In this document: positions 57,086 to 64,000 of the stretch, in pieces
Numbering within the stretch: position 1 is the first letter of the stretch
Layout of the letters: every line of letters starts with the position of its first letter
Assembly (NCBI GenBank): GCA_022376515.1
Contig: WTXI01000175.1
Span: 1-64,000 of the forward strand
Direction of reading: 5' to 3'
DNA from: Lactifluus volemus
Lineage: Eukaryota; Basidiomycota; Agaricomycetes; Russulales; Russulaceae
DNA length: 64,000 bases
Position numbers and translations under genes: made by a program
Notes under the pieces: generated by a model
What the model saw: the letters and a program-made list of their open reading frames with translations, nothing else
What the model was told of the DNA's origin: nothing
Database searches by the model: none

Positions 57086-60000
57086 TTCTTCCCCAAGACA
57101 CCTACGAGCCCGTAGTTGGTTGGCAAAATTCGGAACCCGTGAGAATCCTCGGTAGCCGATTTGGCTCATAAAGCGCGCCAGTTGAAAAAACCTCTTCTTT
57201 ACTAGAGATTTATGCCACGCTGCTCGATGTCAGACCTCCTCCACCATCGTTGACAGTGCCAGTGACTCTCTCGGGTCTCTGTGATCTCGAGAAGAACCCA
57301 GGCTAGGAAGTGTCGTGTCGACACCCCCTCGAGGACACGGCATGTCGACATATTCCATGGAACATATTTTTTTTCGTGTCTATCTACTAGTGTACTGACT
57401 GAGGCGCAATAATAGTCCCATTTCCAAGCTTTCCCATCACGTTGGCTGAAGTGTATACCCACAGCTCTCATGGAACATATGGATGGAGATGAACTAGAAG
57501 GTCGGGCACGGCCAAAACACCCAAATCAACGAGACTCGGGTCCGAGGGGTCACACCGGCCATAGGGGTCATGCCAGTTACGTTGAACCATCACTTTCATG
57601 TACAAACGGACAATCTTAAATGATTCATCAAGCTACCGACATCTTATAGTTGTGGGCAATACGCTGGACAGCAGTCATCACCTTTTAGGTATTGAGTGCC
57701 TCGGACTCGTCTGCAAGTGCATCATGCGTTGCACTTGCCCAAATGAATGAAGTAATGTGCCCGACGGGGAGATGAGGACTGCTCGATCTATAGGGGGGAG
57801 ACGGACTATGAGGCCGTCCATGCATATCATCTCTGCTAAACACGAAACATTTCGTCGTCGTTCAGTCTTCACGTCAACACCGCCTGGTATGGTGGACGGC
57901 TAGCAGTAAGGCTACAACCTCTTACCTGCTGTTATTCTTGCATATTAGCTTGAGCATCTCGACCAGCCTGCGGGGCCCCCCAACGTTAGGCGATACAGTA
58001 CTATGTATCAGCGCACTATCCCAGTCCCAAGACTCTTGTCTTGGAATGCGTAAGGTGTCCATCGGCCTAAGACAATATACCGTATATATTCTAGAAACTG
58101 CGCAAGATGCAGCAATCGTTCACGAAAGCATCAGGGATGAAGTTTGCTAGAGGCACTCCGTCCGAGTCCTGACTGAAATGCACGATTAACTAGCTCAAAA
58201 ATATACCACATTGGCACTCAGGATTGTGTACCGCCTAAGTAACGGGACGGGACAACAGCTCGGGCATGAAAAGGGAGTTCGACCCACATATTTATTCGCC
58301 CGGCCATCACTGTTGGCTGTTGTAGACAAATTTTGATCATTAACAAAGTACGTGCCTAGGATAGACGGTATGGTGATCAAATAGTTGCAAGCCCGAACGC
58401 ATGTCACGACCAAGACGAAAGTCTGCAGGCGCAAGGGACCAGGCCCTATTGGTATCACAACGAAGGATTCTGCACGCATACCCCCAGAAGAGTACGGCTT
58501 GTACGGGACTCTTTTCATGGAGCGTCAACTGGGGGTGCTCACAGCAGCCTCAGAGCTGGCTTACGCGAGGTCTTGAGAAATTGAGAGGGGTCCAAGTTCT
58601 GCAGCGATCCAAACGTTTGAGTCAGAAGTCAACGTAGAGGTCAGCGGCGGAATACTATAATACGAGCACTGGCACTCCCTAACGATCCCGCTTAACTCTG
58701 CGTCACCACTAGATGGGACACGACTACAGCTCGTCAGCAGAGGCTAGGAAACGCATCTATAGGTCCCAAGTGAGGTAATGGTCCAGGGTTGGATGCTCCG
58801 ACCCCGATGCGTGCCATTTCAAGGTTGCTGGTTATTTGTGTCTCGCATCATCAAGACGGGTGTTGTTCGACTCATCAGAGTCACGACCTTCGGGTGTGCT
58901 CGGGTTGATCGTTCAACGTCGGGTGGGTGCGTAGTATATGAGTTATGACAGATTAAGCTACAACCTCCAGAAGTCCCCCAGCCTCCTCTCAGCTGATCAT
59001 GGCGAAGTTCATCCAGCCAAGTCAACGACGCCCACGCGAAATTGTTTTTTTCTTATGACGCCAGACACCTGAATTGGGCAAAGGGAGGGAAGCAAGAAAA
59101 CGACTTATCGGAACAACGGGAAGGATGATGTCAGTTTCTTTACGTCACCAGAAATTCAACAGTTTTTATGGGTTTTCTCTCACCCAAGAGTCGGCTGTCA
59201 CCCTGAAATAAGATAAGAAGTCGGGGACGAAGAGAGGGCCTAGCCAGACCCACGGACACGCCGCACACGGGTCAGCTGAGTGCTGAATTCCACGGAAGCA
59301 AGCAAAAGAAGGAGGCGCCACTATCGTCATACGATCACAGAGAGCACAACTCGATTGCGCAAAACGAGAAAGGGTGATGGCTCGGCTCACCGGGGATTAA
59401 AACGGCATGGGTGCGCATGATATTAGTAGGGAGATGCGCCCACCAAACGATGACTGATCGCATGGGGTGCACAGGGGACGACCTCCCCTTCCCCCCTTCG
59501 AAATTAAACTAGATCGAGAGGCAGCGCTGGTGCTAACCTTTTGCGATGAACCAAGATTGGTGACGGAGGGTAGGTCGTGTGGAACGTGGCGGTAAGGTGG
59601 GCTATCCCGTCGGATCGACGCCCGCCGTTCATCTCGGGTTTCTCGCACTCAATCATCCGTGTCGCCAGATGCTCGGTCCGCAAGCTTATCTAGCTATCTT
59701 ACCATGCGGTGGAGAACATGCACATGAAAAGACACGGGCGTCTGAGGTCATCAGATGAAATTCATGCGTCCTCAGGACATGTTCTGATGGGTTGACGGAA
59801 ATGGGTGAAGTCCCACGGCACGGTGTGATAGCAATCGCGTGCACGTGATCACTCGTGAAGCGCGATCGCTGCGATGTGCTTGACACGTTTACGCAGGTTA
59901 GGAAGCGTCGCGGCTGATCGACAGCATGGTCTCGCGCTGCACCATAACAGGGTCACATCGGTGGTCGAATGGCGATCATAGTAGATATATTTACACCACA

Positions 60001-60990
60001 CCGAATCGGTGCATGAAATAACCTGAGGTAGCTGCGCAAAGAAATGCCGAATCAACTTTGGTGTTACTCACGGACAATTGGCTGCGCATGTGAGCTACTA
60101 GTCAACTTTGCGCCTTCCTCCCTGTAAAGATAACCCCTGGACACGATTGGCGATGCCAGGTGATTGGATAGAAAGAGCTACTCGAGGTTTGAGTCCGAGA
60201 CGGCATGCGCCCCAATGGGCGCAAACAATCAGGTACCATATCTAACAGGAGGTGCCAAAGTTTTACTGACAACCTACCCAATGAGTGAATAAGCCATTCG
60301 ACATGAGAGCCAGGGGCAAGATTGATTTCGTAGAGCAGAGCAGGAGCCCCACTCGGGAGAGATCGCTCGATACGAGGACGGAGCTTGCATGATCCGCGGA
60401 CTGATTCTCCGAGCTTGCAGATACCAGTGGAACAACATCGCGAAATACTTCAAGCGCAGGTCTTGTGTACGAGAAGTAGTCTTGACTGGTCGGGAGATAA
60501 GATTATGAGGATTGGCCCAATTGGACAAGAACTCGATGACTAAGCTTGAAATTTCTATGAGTCAAACTCCACAGGAGATGAGAAGCAGCTGGAGTCTGGA
60601 TGCTGGGGTGAGCTAAGAGGTGTGTTTCCGAAGAAAAACGAGGGATGTCTGTTACGGCAGCAGTGCCCCAGTTGTAGTTGCATACAGTAGACCAGCAACC
60701 TGTCTCAACTCAAAAAAACCTGGAGGAAACGTCGTTTTAAGCAACCGCCAGGACGAGGGTGCAAGTTAAATCTCACCGTGAAAATGTAATTTTATTAAAA
60801 AAAAGGTTACAAAGTTTTTACGTGCGAAGCGGAGACACCGGATGTTGTACTGGAGAGAGGTTGAGACCAGAGTTGATCCGCCCGGCTTGCACCTTATAAA
60901 GACAACCGATGCCAATGCTCGCCCAGTCCTGACTTTCAGGACACTCACCACTTGTGAAAAACGAGAAAACAAGTTCGACCTCTATAACCA
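57086..60990. other. 3.9 kb stretch without a recognised gene
   Basis: Only short ORFs in conflicting frames (for example 57938-58150 +, 58195-58518 -, 59397-59648 -, 60274-60528 -). None shows a family motif, and no tRNA, repeat array or transposase was recognised. A TATA-like ACCTTATAAAG at about 60890-60900 is probably the promoter element of the ornithine aminotransferase gene. The rest may be decayed accessory DNA or hold non-coding transcripts. Confidence 0.45.
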
Positions 60991-61003
60991 ACTGATATCT
61001 ATC

Positions 61004-62974
61004 ATGGCACCCGTAGCGCTTCATCCCCACGACAACGGCCTCTCCCGGAACGCCAACGGCAAAAACACCTCCACCATCACTGCCACCGCTACCGCGGCCC
61101 CTCCAGCCGAGCCACGAGCACAGCACTCTGGTTATCGGTCTTCTGCAGATGTGATCCGGCTTGAGCACGAGTTTGGGGCACACAAGTATGGAACTCTCTT
61201 CTTAAGGCTACATGACTTGCCACTAATTGGTGTCCATTAGCTATCATCCTCTTCCAGTCGTCTTTGATCGTGCACTAGGTGCCAAGTAGGTGGCTCCGTT
61301 AAGCTGGATGACCCTACCAGCGTAGCTAACAAGTGAAAACAGGGTATGGGACCCAGAAGGGAATGAGTACATTGATATGTTGTCAGCATATTCGTAAGCG
61401 CTTTGTCTTTACTCTTTTCCATAATCACACGCGCGGATCTCCAAGCTTCCAACTTCCCTCTCGAGCGTGCCATTCAGACTGTATTCATGCTTACCTTTGA
61501 ATTAGCGCCGTAAACCAAGGCCATTGTCATCCACGCATCGTGGCAGCCTTGGTGCAACAGGCTCAGCGTCTGACTTTATCTTCCCGAGCGTTCTACAATT
61601 CCGTCTTTGGCGCCTTTGCGGAGAAAGTTACCAGCCTTTTTGGCTATGACATGGTTCTGCCCATGAATACCGGGGCTGAGGCCGTCGAAACGGGTATCAA
61701 GCTTGCCCGCAAATGGGCGTATGAGAAGAAACGTGTTCCCGAAGGTCGTGCAATCGTTCTCAGCGCTGCGGGCAACTTTCATGGGCGCACGATAGGCGTC
61801 ATAAGGTTAGACCGACCTCTTCTTCCATTTTGAACGTTGGACTTTCACTCACCGAACAAATTCAATAGCATGAGCACCGACCCAGACAGCCGGAATGGTT
61901 TCGGCCCGTACCTCGAGGGCGTGGGTCCGACGTATCGTGATGGCGAGACGACTCATACTATTCGATATGGAGAGATTGAAGACATCAAGCGAGCGCTGGA
62001 GCTACACGGAAAGGATGTCGCTGCATTCCTTATCGAACCAATTCAAGGAGAGGCAGGAATCGTTGTCCCGCCCACGGGATATCTCCGCCAGGTCCGCGAG
62101 CTATGCTCGCAGCATAATGTTTTACTTATATGCGATGAGATTCAAACAGTGAGGTACACTAAATTCTCCCATACGCGCTGATATGAATCTTTGTACGGAA
62201 AGGGCCTTTCGCGAACAGGCAAGTTGTTGTGTGTGGAGCACGAGGGCATCCGGCCGGACGTCGTCCTTCTCGGTAAAGCTCTGTCCGGAGGCGTGTATCC
62301 CGTATCCGCTGTGCTCGCAGATAAAGACGTGATGCTCTGTATCCGACCGGGAGAGCACGGCAGCACCTACGGCGGGTGCGCTCTTCTCTCTGATCTCGTC
62401 TCGCCCTCATCTTACAAGCGCCAAATAGGAACCCCCTCGGTTGCGCGGTAGCGATGACTGCACTGGATGTTCTGGTAGAGGAACAGCTCGCGGAGCGCGC
62501 TCAGCAACTCGGCACGCAGTTCCGCTCTGGCATACGCGCTTTACACTCGCCTCTTGTCAAGGAGGTCCGTGGGCGTGGGCTGTTTAATGCCATCGTCATC
62601 GACGAGAGCGCAAGCTCACGCGGGCGTACCGCATGGCAGTTTTGCTTGTTGCTCAAGAGTAGGGGGGTGCTGGCGAAACCCACCCACGTGAACATGTACG
62701 CGTTTTGCATTCTCTGTATCCCCGAAAAGCAACCTCCTGAACATCTTTTCTTTCTTTCTTTCAAGCATCCGGTTCTCGCCTCCGTTGGTCATCTCCGAGG
62801 AAGATCTTCAAAGGTCTATTGAAATAATTGGGCAGGCGCTCGTCGACCTAGATGAGGTGAGCCTTCGTCCCGCCTTTCTTCATGTTTTAAAGAGCTCATA
62901 CATCCTGTCAGCTGGACGAGATTCCGGGCGAGGTAGAGAGTGAGAGGGGGTTCAGGGATGAACTCAACGACTGA
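61004..62974 (+). CDS. CAR2: Ornithine aminotransferase
   Basis: Nine exons: 61004-61185, 61241-61285, 61343-61393, 61506-61805, 61869-62148, 62203-62375, 62429-62695, 62766-62856, 62912-62974; 483 residues. A class-III PLP aminotransferase that converts ornithine and 2-oxoglutarate to glutamate semialdehyde and glutamate in arginine catabolism; fungal enzymes are cytosolic. Visible motifs: [110 protein letters not shown] (the Lys binds PLP), [17 protein letters not shown] and [10 protein letters not shown]. The first ~45 residues are Ala/Thr/Pro-rich. Length agrees with the family. The symbol follows yeast CAR2. Confidence 0.93.
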
Positions 62975-64000
62975 GGGGTTTGCTCCTTTTCATCATGCAG
63001 TTTATGAACAATTTCTTGTAGCATCACGGTTCACGCGACGCGCTTCAATATTCTACTAGTAACAAGTAAATATTTCAATGTTCATCTCTCGCACAATAAT
63101 TAGCCTGTACAGTACATACGGGGTGGAGCCCCAACCCAACGTTCTTGTTGAATGCTCTTGTAATGCGACAGATTTTGTACTGTACATTTGGTCCGACCGA
63201 GGGTTTCAATGGCACGCGCACATCTTGGTTTGGTTTACCCCTCGTCATTTATTAGATTTTGAAACGCACGAGAAAAATGCGTCGCGTTCCGGTTCATCGA
63301 ACGTTCAATCATTTGAAACGGTCCGCTCTCGGAGGCAATAAATCGCTTATTGACAAACATATACATTACTGTATTCATTCAAAGTTTTGGATGATGATGA
63401 AATTTCGATGAAACTCCGGGGCTCCCTCAGTTTCCAAAAGTGCCCAAACCAATAATTTATTAATAATTTTTGTAAAAGTGGCGATGGGAGATGAGATCAT
63501 GTCAATGTCAATGTCATGGTCAATGTTGCGGCGTCGAGAAGACCGCCTGTCGGGTTCAGTTTCAGTTTTGTCCCCGAGAAAGGCCGCATAAATAAATTAT
63601 GGAAAAATGGAAGTTTGACCTGTGTTGTGGCCCCTATCACCGGGCTGGTGGCCCCAACTTCTTCTTTCGAAGGGTGGGGTCAGGTTTTGGGGGATTGTCA
63701 CAAGTTTCATCCTTTGACAAACCCCCAGCAATCATGGCATAAATGCAAAACGCGTGCGGCGTACTAACCGTCGCGTAAAGCTGGAATCGAGTAGTTCAGT
63801 AATCTCCACGATCCACGCACCGCACTTTGCAATTGAAACCGCAACTTTGAATGAGTTAGAACGAACTTGTATCCCCTATTTGCCGTTTTTTTTTCTTTTC
63901 CTTGGTCCGGTGATAAATTCAGGCGCGGGCATACACTGACAGTAAGCCAGGAAAGTGAGGAGATATCAAGTGTTTCGGTTTTTTAAATTGCTTGTGTGGC
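62975..64000. other. 3' end of the window, no gene seen
   Basis: Downstream of the ornithine aminotransferase gene only short ORFs remain (63078-63341, 63516-63767, 63754-63939 +). A short simple repeat GTCAATGTCAATGTCATGGTCAATGT lies at about 63498-63525. Confidence 0.45.

Noticed and set aside
1..64000. CRISPR array, rRNA operon or bacterial-type operon
   Set aside because: No regularly spaced direct repeats or rRNA sequence; genes are intron-rich and eukaryotic throughout.

Overview
This is a eukaryotic window, and everything in it points to a filamentous basidiomycete (Agaricomycetes). Genes are split by many introns of about 45-60 bp with GT...AG ends, and the families present are typical of mushroom-forming and related fungi: DUF6533/DUF6534 multi-pass membrane proteins, Goodbye-NACHT-ankyrin NLR-like (STAND) proteins, an F-box/LRR protein and an AIM9-like kinase. 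I cannot name the species. Exon joins below were made by hand from splice signals and reading frame and were not checked against RNA.

Two kinds of DNA alternate. About 1-35.9 kb and 47-56 kb are accessory. They carry four DUF6534 membrane-protein genes (1-445 and 1307-2946 on +, 12754-14298 and 16065-17694 on -), five NLR-like loci, a WD40 remnant, one DUF6533 gene and a beta-trefoil protein gene, together with interspersed repeats. Two NLRs are complete tandem copies (25654-29138 and 32095-35620). One is cut inside NACHT and fused to an LTR-like repeat (3828-6136, -). One has lost its 5' half and starts beside a piece of the same repeat (about 19283-20777). One is a frameshifted fragment joined to a DUF6534 fragment (about 55090-56035). 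Repeats include the LTR-like family (three copies), a 1.19 kb element with arms of about 320-400 bp and TA flanks that encloses tRNA-like A and B boxes, a nested 0.4 kb MITE-like element, a 139-bp palindrome and a tandem array upstream of a DUF6534 gene.

The remaining genes are conserved housekeeping genes: an AIM9-like aminoglycoside-phosphotransferase-fold protein (10054-11766), a CDA/dCMP-type deaminase-like protein (36161-37109), phosphatidylethanolamine N-methyltransferase CHO2 (38197-42038, 16 exons), a DHHC palmitoyltransferase (42159-44615), mitochondrial ribosomal protein uS15m (56066-57085, -) and ornithine aminotransferase (61004-62974).

The most interesting theme is NLR birth and decay next to repeats. 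An intact tandem pair shares introns and 3' flanks but has unrelated promoters. Two broken NLRs are interrupted at almost the same point of the NACHT exon, each beside the same repeat family. Both accessory families also carry conserved micro-exons: 25 nt over the P-loop in the NLRs and 13 nt in the DUF6534 genes.
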